In this document: positions 48,557 through 57,104 of the stretch, piece by piece
How the letters are laid out: the number at the start of each line of letters is the position of its first letter
How positions within the stretch are numbered: the first letter of the stretch is position 1
DNA from: JABWAJ01 sp046153985
GTDB taxonomy: Bacteria > Bacteroidota > Bacteroidia > Chitinophagales > Saprospiraceae
Assembly: GCA_046153985.1 (NCBI GenBank)
Contig: JBJXFD010000187.1
Span: 5,378-69,377, forward strand
Direction: 5' to 3'
DNA length: 64,000 nucleotides
The notes under the pieces: model-generated
Seen by the model: only the letters and a program-made list of their open reading frames with translations
Told to the model about the DNA's origin: nothing
Database searches by the model: none
Program-made: the position numbers and the translations under genes

Positions 48557-50578
48557 AGCTTCTTCTTCCGGACTTTTCCCTTCATTGATGTTTTCGTCCG
48601 AATCAATCGCAGCGGCAGGCGCCATTGCGTTTTCGTATAGTTCGCTAACGGAGTGGCTGCTGTAAGGGCGCGGGCCGATGAGGCGCTCGACATCCGATTT
48701 CAGCAGCACTTCTTTTTCAAGCAACTGTTGTGCCAGCAATTCAAGTTCATCGCGGTGTTCGATCAGCAATTGACCGGCGCGCAGGTATTGCGATTCAACC
48801 AACCCGCGCACTTCCTGGTCAATCATTGAAGCCGTTTGTTCTGAATATGGCTTGTTGAACTGATCCTGCGACATCCCGTAGAAAGACACCTGACCAACCT
48901 GATCGCTCATGCCAAAAACCGTCACCATGCTGTACGCCATTTTCGTGACCTGGTCGAGGTCGCTTTGAGCGCCGGTGGATACTTTGTCAAAAATCAGGGA
49001 CTCTGCGGCCCGGCCTCCGAAAGTCATGCACATGCGGTCGAGTAATTGTTCGGTGCGCGTGATGTATTCGTCTTTTGGCAAGTATTGCGCATAGCCTAAA
49101 GTGCCCATGCCACGTGGCACGATCGTTACTTTCACCAAAGGAGAAGCATGCTCTAAATACCATCCGCAAACGGCGTGGCCGGCTTCATGGTAAGCAATGA
49201 TTTTCTTTTCTTCCGGAGAAATGATCATGCTCTTCTTTTCCAAACCGCCAATGACCCGGTCAAGTGCGGAGTTGAAGTCATCCATATCTACCGCTTTTTT
49301 ATTGCGGCGCGCTGCAATCAGGGCAGCTTCATTACACACATTAGCGATATCGGCGCCAGCAAATCCGGGCGTCATTTCGGAAAGCACAGCCGGATTCACA
49401 TCCGCTGCTTTTTTGATGTTTTGCAAGTGTACTTTGAAGATGGCTTCGCGCCCTTTCAGGTCCGGGTGATCAATTCCGATCTGGCGGTCGAAGCGGCCTG
49501 GCCGAAGCAGAGCCGAATCGAGGACATCCGGGCGGTTGGTAGCCGCCATCAGGATAACGCCTTTGTCAGTGCTGAACCCGTCCATTTCTACCAGCAACTG
49601 GTTGAGGGTATTTTCGCGCTCGTCGTTGCCGCCTTGTAAACTGTTGCGCCCACGCGCCCGCCCAATCGCATCAATTTCGTCAATGAAGACGATGCAGGGC
49701 GCTTTTTCACGCGCTTGTTTAAACAGGTCGCGTACCCGTGAAGCGCCGACGCCAACGAACATTTCGACGAAATCAGAACCTGAAATCGAAAAGACAGGCA
49801 CGCCAGCTTCACCGGCTACGGCTTTCGCCAAAAGGGTTTTACCCGTTCCCGGAGGGCCTACCAGCAACACGCCTTTGGGGATTTTACCGCCCAATGCCGT
49901 ATATTTTTTCGGATTTTTCAGAAAATCCACCACTTCCATGACCTCTTCCTTAGCTTCATCCAATCCTGCAACATCCTGAAAGGTGATGTTTACCTTACTG
50001 TTCTGGTCGAATAAAGTAGCTTTCGACTTGCCAATGTTGAAAATTTGAGCGCCTGGACCACCAGCGCCACCGCTGACACGGCGCATGATGAAGATCCAGA
50101 TGGCAATAACAATGGCGATGGGGAGCAACCAGCCAAGAATCGGCGCCAGCCAATTGGTCGGATTTTCGTATTTGGGATAAATCCTTTGATCGCGGGGAAT
50201 ATTTTCACGCTCCTGGGTAGCTTCAAGAAACTGGGTGAACGAATCGCCCGGGCCTACCAGCATCCAGTAATGATAGCGGTCGCTGCCGAAATTGCTTTTG
50301 GCGGCATCTACATACTCATTGTTGGCGGCTTCTAATTTTTCCCTTTTGATGTAAATATGTGCCCGTTTTTCATTGACCACGACAATTTTTTCGATCGCCT
50401 GATCTTTGAGCATTTTTTCCAAACGGTTCATCGGGAGCTGTTCTTTGGTCCCTTCGGATACGCTGTTAAGGCTCAGTGCGATGAGTACCAGCGCAATAAG
50501 TCCATATATCCAATAGGAGCCGATTTTGGGGCCACCCGGTTTATTTTCCCCGTTTTGATTTTCATTCCTGTTTTCCAT
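48554..50578 (-). CDS. ftsH: ATP-dependent zinc metalloprotease FtsH
   Basis: The 674-residue protein has an N-terminal membrane segment (IGSYWIYGLIALVLIALSLN), a periplasmic region to about 140, a second membrane segment (APILGWLLPIAIVIAIWIFI), the AAA+ domain with Walker A GPPGTGKT at 241-248 and Walker B CIVFIDEID, and the M41 zinc site HEAGH at 464-468. FtsH unfolds and degrades membrane and short-lived cytosolic proteins. The C-terminus is acidic (DSDENINEGKSPEEEA). The stop codon sits in a perfect palindrome. RsfS lies 87 bases upstream on the same strand, a frequent order in Bacteroidota. Confidence 0.98.
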   Translation of the reverse strand: MENRNENQNGENKPGGPKIGSYWIYGLIALVLIALSLNSVSEGTKEQLPMNRLEKMLKDQAIEKIVVVNEKRAHIYIKREKLEAANNEYVDAAKSNFGSDRYHYWMLVGPGDSFTQFLEATQERENIPRDQRIYPKYENPTNWLAPILGWLLPIAIVIAIWIFIMRRVSGGAGGPGAQIFNIGKSKATLFDQNSKVNITFQDVAGLDEAKEEVMEVVDFLKNPKKYTALGGKIPKGVLLVGPPGTGKTLLAKAVAGEAGVPVFSISGSDFVEMFVGVGASRVRDLFKQAREKAPCIVFIDEIDAIGRARGRNSLQGGNDERENTLNQLLVEMDGFSTDKGVILMAATNRPDVLDSALLRPGRFDRQIGIDHPDLKGREAIFKVHLQNIKKAADVNPAVLSEMTPGFAGADIANVCNEAALIAARRNKKAVDMDDFNSALDRVIGGLEKKSMIISPEEKKIIAYHEAGHAVCGWYLEHASPLVKVTIVPRGMGTLGYAQYLPKDEYITRTEQLLDRMCMTFGGRAAESLIFDKVSTGAQSDLDQVTKMAYSMVTVFGMSDQVGQVSFYGMSQDQFNKPYSEQTASMIDQEVRGLVESQYLRAGQLLIEHRDELELLAQQLLEKEVLLKSDVERLIGPRPYSSHSVSELYENAMAPAAAIDSDENINEGKSPEEEA

Positions 50579-50664
50579 TCAAAACCTACTTTTACATTCC
50601 TTTTATGAAATAACGCGTAGCCCCGCATTTCGTTTCAATATCTCGACCAAGCGCCTGAAAAGCC

Positions 50665-51051
50665 CTACAAATTTTCATATTCTGTAAAGCGAGCGTCTCC
50701 CCAGAGTTGTTCCAGGTCGTAGTAAGGGCGTGTTTCGCGATAGAAAATATGCACGACGGTATCAAAATAATCCATACATATCCACCGCGAGTGCCCCTGA
50801 CCCTCTACATGAGCAGGATTGAGGTGGAGTTCGTCCTTGATGCGGCGATGCACATTTTCGGACATGGCCTTGACTTGCGTATTGGAATCGCCTTCGCAGA
50901 TGATGAAATAGTCTGCCGGGGCATCGTCTAAATGGCGCAAATCGAGTTTGACAATGTTTTTGCCTTTGATGTCCTGAATGCTATCTATGATGAGATCGTT
51001 CAGTGTTTCCGGTGCAGAAGCGGGAATCTTGATTTTTGCTGATGTCCTCAA
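50665..51051 (-). CDS. rsfS: ribosome silencing factor RsfS
   Basis: The 128-residue protein has the RsfS/DUF143 blocks LNDLIIDSIQDIKGKNIVKL, DLRHLDDAPADYFIICEGDS, GHSRWICMDYFDTVVHIFYR and YYDLEQLWGDARFTEYENL. RsfS binds ribosomal protein uL14 and blocks subunit joining during starvation. The frame has no ATG near the expected N-terminus; TTG at 51051 is used because a stop lies close upstream and the N-terminal helix is complete from there. It is divergent from birA and lies upstream of ftsH, probably in one transcript. Confidence 0.93.
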   Translation of the reverse strand: MRTSAKIKIPASAPETLNDLIIDSIQDIKGKNIVKLDLRHLDDAPADYFIICEGDSNTQVKAMSENVHRRIKDELHLNPAHVEGQGHSRWICMDYFDTVVHIFYRETRPYYDLEQLWGDARFTEYENL

Positions 51052-51217
51052 AATGAAAAATCGTTAGTTTTGTGAGTGAAATACGAAATCAGGATGCGAT
51101 AGAAGACTTTGAATTTTAGACAGAACATCAAGCTGATGTCTTTTATCTAATGTGAAAAGTCTTTGATCTATTATCTGATGTCCTAATACTAAGGATAAAG
51201 TTACAAACATTTTCCTT

Positions 51218-51991
51218 TTGAGTAACAGCAACAAGCATTTTATCGGAAAGGTTCTAATGGAATTCCCTGCGTTGCCTTCTACAAATTTGTTTGCATTAGA
51301 ACTCCTATCAAAAAGCAAACCAACAGAAGGAACTGTCATTTCTGTCTCTTATCAAACAGATGGCCGCGGCCAAATTGGCAGTAAGTGGCTTGGAGAACCT
51401 GGCAAAAATATTGCTTTAAGTGTCATTTTATATCCTTTTTTTCTGAAAGCAGTACAACAATTTTCGCTGAGTCAGGCAATTGCCCTGGCCGTGCGGGACT
51501 GGGCACAGGCCATTTTGGAGAAACCGGTTCATCTGAAATGGCCCAATGACCTCTATATCGGCGATCGAAAAGCCGGCGGAATTCTCATTCAGAACAGCAT
51601 CATGGGCACTTCTTTGCAGTCGAGCGTGGTGGGAATCGGCATCAATGTGAACCAGGAATCCTTCGACGAAACGCTCCCTAACCCAACTTCCTTGAAAATA
51701 GAAGCGGGCGGCCCCGAATTTGACCTGGAAATGCTCAAAAATCTTTTGTTTCAACACCTCGAACAGCGTTATTTGCAGCTCAAAACCGGGCCGTTGGACA
51801 CGCTTTCCACCGCTTATCGCGAATGCCTTTACGGGTTGGGGGTATCTAAGCTTTTTCAACGGCAGGATGGCGCTACGTTTCGCGGCGTTATTACAGGGAC
51901 TACGCCCGAAGGATTGTTATGTATCCTCGATGAAGATGGAAAACAAGCAACCTTTGATTTGAAAGCGGTGCGGTTTGTGCTGGAGAAGTAG
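51218..51991 (+). CDS. birA: biotin--[acetyl-CoA-carboxylase] ligase without HTH domain
   Basis: The 257-residue protein is a BirA-type ligase lacking the N-terminal DNA-binding domain, so it should only transfer biotin to the carboxylase and not repress biotin genes. FPALPSTNLFALELLSK, TDGRGQIGSKWLGEPGKNIA and VHLKWPNDLYIGDRKAGGIL form the biotinoyl-AMP site, with a C-terminal SH3-like domain (LLCILDEDGKQATFDLKA). TTG at 51218 is used; ATG at 51257 would cut the conserved GK-LMEFPALPSTN lead-in. It is divergent from rsfS across 166 bases that contain degenerate CTGATGTC repeats. Confidence 0.93.
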   Translation: MSNSNKHFIGKVLMEFPALPSTNLFALELLSKSKPTEGTVISVSYQTDGRGQIGSKWLGEPGKNIALSVILYPFFLKAVQQFSLSQAIALAVRDWAQAILEKPVHLKWPNDLYIGDRKAGGILIQNSIMGTSLQSSVVGIGINVNQESFDETLPNPTSLKIEAGGPEFDLEMLKNLLFQHLEQRYLQLKTGPLDTLSTAYRECLYGLGVSKLFQRQDGATFRGVITGTTPEGLLCILDEDGKQATFDLKAVRFVLEK

Positions 51992-52015
51992 AAAGTATAA
52001 AGTAGAAGGTATAAA
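51988..52015. repeat. 14-bp tandem duplication at birA end
   Basis: GTAGAAAGTATAAA (51988-52001) and GTAGAAGGTATAAA (52002-52015) are adjacent near-copies, with part of a third unit after them. The birA stop TAG lies in the first unit. A CCCGC-TATG-GCGGG hairpin follows near 52066. Confidence 0.65.
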
Positions 52016-52140
52016 GTAGGGGTTATGTAATATGATGAAATTACGGTTCCCTTTAACCTTTACCCCCCGCTATGGCGGGACAAGCTTTTCTACTTTAACC
52101 TTAAGAATAACCTTCCACCATGTGATATTAAAAGCAAAGC

Positions 52141-53382
52141 ATGAAAATACACATCATCACCATTGGCGACGAAATCCTCATCGGCCAGATTGTAGACACC
52201 AATTCGGCCTGGATGGCCGGCGAGCTGAACCTGATCGGGGCACGGGTCGGCTATATTCATTCCATCAGCGACGACGGGGATGCCATTCGGGAAACCCTTG
52301 ACCGCGCGCTGGAGGACGCCGATGCGGTGCTGCTAACGGGCGGACTGGGCCCAACAAAAGACGACCTCACCAAAAAAGCGCTGGCTGATTATTTTGGGGT
52401 GGACCTGGTCTTTCACGAGCCAACTTTAGTTTGGATTCAGGCACTTTTTGAGCGCATCGGCCGGCCCATGAAAGCCGAAGCCCTGCACGATCAATGCCTG
52501 ATGCCGGCCAATGCGGTGATTCTACCAAACAAAATGGGCACGGCGCCCGGGATGTGGTTTGAACAGCAGCGCAAAGTAATTGTCTCCATGCCCGGCGTCC
52601 CCAGCGAAATGAAATACCTGATGGCCCACGAAGTATTGCCAAAATTGAAAGCGCGCTTTGGCGGTAAGCCCATTCAGCACCGCACGATCCTGACGGTGGG
52701 TGAAGGCGAAACGATTATTGCAGGGCGCGTTGCGGCCATAGAAGACCAATTGCCCCCGCATGTCAAACTGGCATACCTGCCAGCTATAGGTCAGGTGCGC
52801 CTGCGCCTGACGGGCATCGCCGATGATGCAACCGCGCTGGAACAATTGCTGGATGAACAGGCTGCCGCCATAACGGCTTGTCTTTCGGACATTGTTTACG
52901 GGTTTGGCGACACCACGCTGGAAGCTGCCATCGGGCAAATGCTGCTCGCCAGGGGCTTCACGATAGGCGCCGCTGAAAGCTGCACCGGCGGCCATTTTTC
53001 GCACAGCCTTACGGCGATTCCGGGGGCATCGGCCTATTTTAAAGGCGCGGTAGTGGCTTATGACAATGCGGTGAAAAGGTCTTTGCTGGGGGTTCGGGCA
53101 GAAACCCTGGAACGATATGGCGCGGTGAGCGAACAAACCGTTCTGGAAATGGCGCAGGGCGCCCGGGAACTGCTGCAAACGGATCTTGCGATTTCCATCT
53201 CCGGCATCGCGGGCCCCGACGGCGGCACCCCCGAAAAACCCGTGGGCACCATCTGGATGGCCATCGCAAGCAAGGATGCGGTGACGGCGCAAAAAAATGT
53301 GCGCGGCAAAGACCGGTTGAGCAACATCCAATACGCAACAATACAAGCGTTGAATATGGTAAGGAAGTTGTTGGCGGAGTGA
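52141..53382 (+). CDS. cinA: CinA-family protein (NMN deamidase/ADP-ribose pyrophosphatase type)
   Basis: The 413-residue protein has the N-terminal MoCF-like domain (MKIHIITIGDEILIGQIVDT, VLLTGGLGPTKDDLTKKAL) and the C-terminal CinA domain (FTIGAAESCTGGHFSHSLTA, SISGIAGPDGGTPEKPVGTI). The C-terminal domain of characterised members deamidates nicotinamide mononucleotide in NAD recycling, and the N-terminal domain hydrolyses ADP-ribose in some. The length and the AESCTGG and GPDGGT motifs are normal. It is a single gene in a plus-strand pair with birA, separated by 149 bases of repeat-rich sequence. A large GGCAA repeat follows its stop. Confidence 0.95.
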   Translation: MKIHIITIGDEILIGQIVDTNSAWMAGELNLIGARVGYIHSISDDGDAIRETLDRALEDADAVLLTGGLGPTKDDLTKKALADYFGVDLVFHEPTLVWIQALFERIGRPMKAEALHDQCLMPANAVILPNKMGTAPGMWFEQQRKVIVSMPGVPSEMKYLMAHEVLPKLKARFGGKPIQHRTILTVGEGETIIAGRVAAIEDQLPPHVKLAYLPAIGQVRLRLTGIADDATALEQLLDEQAAAITACLSDIVYGFGDTTLEAAIGQMLLARGFTIGAAESCTGGHFSHSLTAIPGASAYFKGAVVAYDNAVKRSLLGVRAETLERYGAVSEQTVLEMAQGARELLQTDLAISISGIAGPDGGTPEKPVGTIWMAIASKDAVTAQKNVRGKDRLSNIQYATIQALNMVRKLLAE

Positions 53383-53389
53383 AATGTGC

Positions 53390-53487
53390 AAGAGGCAAGG
53401 GGCAAGTTGGCAAAATGCAAACTTCCAACGACTCTTTGCAAACTTGCCCCTTGCCTCTTGCCAATTTGCCCTTTGCCAACTTGCCCT
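53390..53487. repeat. GGCAA-family palindrome with 15-bp tandem units
   Basis: Arms at 53390-53414 and 53435-53459 pair over 24 of 25 bases (core GAGGCAAGGGGCAAGTTGG). The right arm continues into 15-bp units TTGCCAATTTGCCCT (53458-53472), TTGCCAACTTGCCCT (53473-53487) and a partial third unit running into the stop codon of the next gene. Related to the hairpin at 13815-13859. It lies between convergent genes and probably acts as a terminator. Confidence 0.85.
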
Positions 53488-53495
53488 TTGCCAAT

Positions 53496-55163
53496 TTACC
53501 GGATTAAAGTCACCGTACCCGAAAACAATTCCTGTTTTCCATCTTTAAAAATCAGCTCTGCAAACCAGGTGTAGACCCCTTCCGAGGCTGGTTTGCCCCG
53601 GAATCGGCCATCCCAGCCCAGGGCAGCCTGATTGGGCAGAAAATTGGTTTGTTCGAATACCATGCCGCCCCAACGATCGAAAATCCGCATCTGCAAGACG
53701 GTGGTCACATCTCCGCCGTCTTGGAGGAAAAAACGGTCGTTGATGCCGTCACTGTTGGGTGAAAATACGTTTGGGATATAAACCTCCCGGCAACTTTCAA
53801 AGGCGATCAGCACGGCATCCTCTGCTGCTCCACAGGCATTGGACGTCAGAATCCGGTAAAGGCCGGACGTGCTCACCAATAAGGAATCCGCTGTTGAGCC
53901 ATCCTGCCATAAATAACCAGTATTCTGAGGCGCCGCTGCCTGCAACAGCAATGTTTGACCCGTACAAAGCGTAGTGTCTGAACCCAACAAGGCTTCGGGT
54001 TGTAAGATTCCTGTAAGGTCGATTTGGTCGGTACCAATACAAAAAGTATCAGTTTTGGTAACGGTTACCTCGTAGAGGCCCGGCGCCACGACATCCAGAA
54101 AAGCGTTGCCGGAACCGTCCGACCACTGATAAACAGCATTCGTCGCGGTGGCGTCTAAACGAAGCGATCGCCCCTCACACAAAAAGGTATCGGGCCCAAT
54201 GTCAAGCTGAAGTGAATCGCCCAAAACTTCCAGGATCAGGTCGTCGTAGAAAATTTGCCCGCAGGCGTCTGAAATTTCAACCGTGTAGGTCGTGGTTTGA
54301 GTAGGAGAAGCTACCGGATTGTAGATTCCCGCATTGCTAAGCCCTGTTTCCGGCGTCCAGCGGTAGGAAACCCCGCCCCTGGCCTGTAATTGCACCTGTG
54401 CACCAGGGCACATCACCAAATCCTGCAATTGGTTCAGGAAAGTCGTGTATTGGAAACAAACCTGATGCGTATTGTTCAATCCGCCGGTAGCAGACGTGAA
54501 TCCCCAAAAAACTTCCGGGTTGCCTCCGAATAAGTTTTGCACCAAATCGCCGGTGTAGCTCAGGCGCAGTTGGCAGTCTAAATAAACCCGAAGTAATTTA
54601 GTCGCTGCGTTCCAGCTTACGCGCAGGTCATGAAATGCGCAATCTTCGATATTGGGATTGCTGTTATTTGCCTGCACGGGCCCTGCCAAATTGTTTGCAC
54701 TGTTGTGGTTGACCACGCCATTGGTGACGATGGCAATATGATCGAAAGCAGGATCGCCAAGATCTGTATTCTGATAAGTGTCCAGCTCGATGCCAAGCGA
54801 GGGCACAACTCCGCCAAACCCGATTGCGCCGCCACCAGTGCCAATGGACGTACTTACCGGTTGAAATCCAAACACAACCCCATCCGCGCCATCCTGGTTT
54901 TTACATCCCAGATTGACTTGAACTACTGCTTCAAAGGATTCGGCTAAGCTGATCTTATCCGGATACCAGATAGAGCCGGAAGCCCAATTTTGGGCAGGGG
55001 TAAGCTGGAAACAGCTGTCGTTGAGCATGGTGGCCGAGCCATTTAGGAAAAACTGGGCCTGCGCCTGGGTTAAGCAGACAAAAAGTGCAACAAAGCACCC
55101 GATTGTCCGGAGTTGCCGGAACATAAAAGCCTGGAGTTTCGATCGAATTTGCAGAGCGCGCAT
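53496..55163 (-). CDS. lectin-like secreted protein with CHU_C (T9SS type B) tail
   Basis: The product starts at ATG 55163 and has a signal peptide ending CLTQAQAQ. Residues up to about 270 resemble an L-type lectin domain: LNDSCFQLTPAQNWASGSIW, GADGVVFGFQPVSTSIGTGG, SLGIELDTYQNTDLGDPAFD, and VSWNAATKLLRVYLDCQLRL. Ig/PKD-like repeats follow, and the CHU_C tail begins at VYIPNVFSPNSDGINDRFFL and ends FSGTVTLIR. It is likely exported by T9SS and bound at the surface, where the lectin part could bind glycans. A longer GTG start at 55322 would run over the divergent promoter and was rejected. ATG 55124 (MFRQLRT) is another possible start. Confidence 0.88.
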   Translation of the reverse strand: MRALQIRSKLQAFMFRQLRTIGCFVALFVCLTQAQAQFFLNGSATMLNDSCFQLTPAQNWASGSIWYPDKISLAESFEAVVQVNLGCKNQDGADGVVFGFQPVSTSIGTGGGAIGFGGVVPSLGIELDTYQNTDLGDPAFDHIAIVTNGVVNHNSANNLAGPVQANNSNPNIEDCAFHDLRVSWNAATKLLRVYLDCQLRLSYTGDLVQNLFGGNPEVFWGFTSATGGLNNTHQVCFQYTTFLNQLQDLVMCPGAQVQLQARGGVSYRWTPETGLSNAGIYNPVASPTQTTTYTVEISDACGQIFYDDLILEVLGDSLQLDIGPDTFLCEGRSLRLDATATNAVYQWSDGSGNAFLDVVAPGLYEVTVTKTDTFCIGTDQIDLTGILQPEALLGSDTTLCTGQTLLLQAAAPQNTGYLWQDGSTADSLLVSTSGLYRILTSNACGAAEDAVLIAFESCREVYIPNVFSPNSDGINDRFFLQDGGDVTTVLQMRIFDRWGGMVFEQTNFLPNQAALGWDGRFRGKPASEGVYTWFAELIFKDGKQELFSGTVTLIR

Positions 55164-55214
55164 GAAGTTTACCTTATGATAGTATTCGGAGGATACCTCT
55201 TCGGCTAAAGATGT

Positions 55215-55222
55215 TATCTTTA
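55215..55222 (+). promoter_or_regulatory. -7 box before truncated membrane gene
   Basis: TATCTTTA (consensus TAnnTTTG) lies 19 bases before the ATG at 55241, in the divergent region between the lectin-like gene and the gene remnant. Confidence 0.45.
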
Positions 55223-55240
55223 TTCCTAAAAAACAGCAAT

Positions 55241-55414
55241 ATGGACAATTTTTTGTCGAAGTGGTCTGCTTTTTTTCACCGCATCGCCACCCGCCGCAAT
55301 GCTTTGCTGGCTCTGGCAGCACAGGTGTTGTTTAGTCTGGTCATTTTTCCGGCAGCGCAACTCCGGTTCGACATCACCGGCGAAACGAGCTTGTTACTAC
55401 GCCGCAGGTTTTGA
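55241..55414 (+). pseudogene. truncated membrane protein, 5' fragment
   Basis: The 57-residue frame reads MDNFLSKWSAFFHRIATRRN, then ALLALAAQVLFSLVIFPAAQ (a membrane segment) and LRFDITGETSLLL before ending RRRF. The start looks like a normal cytosolic lead-in plus first membrane helix of a larger multi-pass protein. The frame stops after the first helix, and 46 bases later the Uma2 gene starts. I read this as a truncated gene whose rest was lost or replaced; a small real protein cannot be excluded. Confidence 0.5.
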
Positions 55415-55460
55415 AAATTGCAAATTTATGTGTAATTTGCTACCCAAATAACAGGCAATC

Positions 55461-56042
55461 ATGACTGCTACCATCGAAACCAAGCAGCTTTTTACCCTTG
55501 AGGAATATCTGCGCATGGAGGAACATGCTGCGGAAAAGCACTCGTTTGAGAATGGAAAAATAAAACTCATGCCCGGAGGAACCGCCAATCACAACGAAAT
55601 TTCGGCAAACGCAATCGCTACTTTATCCAATGCTGTGCGTCAGTTGGCGTTAAAATTCAGGGTATACTCCAGCGATATGAAAATCTGGATTCCCAACAGC
55701 AAAAAAGTGTTTTACCCTGATTCGCTGGTCATTGCCCAAAAACCGGAATTCTATGAAGACCGCAAAGACATTATTACCAATCCTTTGCTAATCGTAGAAG
55801 TCATCTCCCCGAGTTCAGAAGCCAGCGACCGGGGCAGTAAATTTCACGATTACCACACCATTCCGACTTTCAGGGAATACCTCTTGCTACGGCAGGACGA
55901 AGCGCTGGCAACCTTAGCTACCCGCCAAAGTGATGACCTCTGGCGCATGACCGATATACACGGTTTGGATCAAAGTATCCAACTCGAATCTATCGGTTGT
56001 TCAATCACAATGGCTGACCTTTATTTTAATATTGAATTTTAA
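55461..56042 (+). CDS. Uma2 family protein (DUF820, PD-(D/E)xK nuclease-like)
   Basis: The 193-residue protein begins MTATIETKQLFTLEEYLRME and has KHSFENGKIKLMPGGTANHN, VFYPDSLVIAQ and NPLLIVEVISPSSEASDRGS, followed by KFHDYHTIPTFREYLLL. These are the Uma2 blocks: the Asp of FYPD and Glu of VEVISPS fit the nuclease-fold acids. The family is greatly expanded in cyanobacteria and common in Saprospirales, and its cellular role is not known. It stands alone after a truncated membrane gene. The arrangement hints that it arrived by insertion into that gene, but no target-site duplication was detected by eye. Confidence 0.9.
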   Translation: MTATIETKQLFTLEEYLRMEEHAAEKHSFENGKIKLMPGGTANHNEISANAIATLSNAVRQLALKFRVYSSDMKIWIPNSKKVFYPDSLVIAQKPEFYEDRKDIITNPLLIVEVISPSSEASDRGSKFHDYHTIPTFREYLLLRQDEALATLATRQSDDLWRMTDIHGLDQSIQLESIGCSITMADLYFNIEF

Positions 56043-56067
56043 AATAGCCCACCATTTAAAGCTTGGT

Positions 56068-56119
56068 TGTCTGTTCTTTAGCGTTCGAGAGGACAGCTAC
56101 CGAACGCTAAAAACAGACA
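56068..56119. terminator. long hairpin between convergent genes
   Basis: TGTCTGTTCTTTAGCGTTCG (56068-56087) pairs with CGAACGCTAAAAACAGACA (56101-56119) with one bulge. TGTCTGTTTT-type arms also occur after the genes ending at 21278 and 43711. Confidence 0.75.
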
Positions 56120-56123
56120 TCAA

Positions 56124-56495
56124 TTAATTACAACCCAGACCCTGCATGTACAATTTATTCGAAAAGAAAGCAGCATAAGGCCGTTTGGTCCCTTTTCTCA
56201 TGTATTCTACCTTTACCTGAATCTTGTACTGGCCAACAAAAGGAAACGGAATGATCCGGGTTGGGTAATTGGTATGCCAGACCCAACTGCCGTTGGCGTG
56301 TTCGGCTGTCCAGGTATAAACCAGAATTGAATTGTCCGGAAGTGGAAGCGGCGGTTGCGAAATCATCGCGATGTGCGCACAATTCTCAGGGGTGAACCCT
56401 GCACAGATTTGATTGCCGTTTTGCGATACGATAACCTGTGCGTAGACGCTCGTAGTGAAGAAGAAGAGCGCAGTAAAAAGTACCCAATTTCTCAT
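56124..56495 (-). CDS. small secreted PKD-like protein (123 aa)
   Basis: The product starts MRNWVLFTALFFFTTSVYAQ, a clear signal peptide, and continues as a single beta-sandwich-like unit: NQICAGFTPENCAHIAMISQ, LVYTWTAEHANGSWVWHTNY and FVGQYKIQVKVEYMRKGTKR. The YTW and Gly-Gln-Tyr-Lys-Ile-Gln-Val pattern is PKD/Ig-like. Two cysteines near the start of the mature part and one at the C-terminus are present. No T9SS tail is seen. ATG 56495 is used; a frame open to 56594 has no signal-peptide logic. A minus-strand -7-like box CACCTTTG lies at 56508-56501, so close to the ATG that the message may be leaderless. Confidence 0.72.
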   Translation of the reverse strand: MRNWVLFTALFFFTTSVYAQVIVSQNGNQICAGFTPENCAHIAMISQPPLPLPDNSILVYTWTAEHANGSWVWHTNYPTRIIPFPFVGQYKIQVKVEYMRKGTKRPYAAFFSNKLYMQGLGCN

Positions 56496-57104
56496 AGTAC
56501 CAAAGGTGTAGTGTTTGTTGCGCCATAGCGCCCGAATTTGCAAAAAAGTTAAGTGTGTCATGGGATAGAAAAAGTTATGGATTATATCATTCAAATAGAT
56601 TGTAAAAAATCAAATTTACCTTCCCCTATATGCGTTAGGGCAGAAATTTGTTAAAAACAGCAATTTCCAATATAGTGACGCAATGGCCGGAATAAAGTAT
56701 CACGGACAACAAGCCTTTGAAGTGCAATTCAAAACAAGGGGGGAGAACAAGGGTCGCCTGCAAAAGTGTGTGATCGGCTTGGGGGCGACTGTAGTGCTAT
56801 GATAAGGATGTTACTTATAAAGACGTAACATTCCGGATAAAGTTTAAAATCAGGGTGTTGGCTCCGCAAGCTATGCACTGCAAATATAAGGCCAAGGCAG
56901 GGCAAAAACAACTGTAAGCGGATTGTTATTCAAATAATGTAGCAGGACGTCGCAATATTTTACATTATTTTCCATAATAACTACCTGATAAACAGGGTTA
57001 TTATCTTGAAAGCAGGCTGATGGATTTTTGCCGGACTTTGAAAAAAAATAACCACAAATTCTTTTCATTGCTTACTTTCACGATCCGATTGTTCCAAAAT
57101 CGTC
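56496..57104. other. intergenic region upstream of CHAT gene
   Basis: This 609-base region holds the promoter of the PKD-like gene and that of the CHAT-nSTAND pair. A plus-strand 39-codon frame at 56683-56802 (MAGIKYHGQQAFEVQFKTRG at its start) looks protein-like and may be a small gene or remnant. The part from 56880 to 57060 is AT-rich, and the two minus-strand frames there have poor composition. No strong -7 box for the CHAT gene was found; TTACTTTC near 57072 is the nearest match. Confidence 0.45.

Noticed and set aside
53458..53498. Possible CRISPR-like array in the 15-bp tandem units
   Set aside because: Units are directly adjacent with no spacers and belong to the GGCAA palindrome family.
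55164..55322. GTG extension of the lectin-like T9SS protein
   Set aside because: It would remove the signal peptide from the N-terminus and cross the divergent promoter and the remnant gene.
56729..57068. Two minus-strand frames of 60 and 65 codons upstream of the CHAT gene
   Set aside because: No start context, no motifs, and they overlap the AT-rich promoter region.
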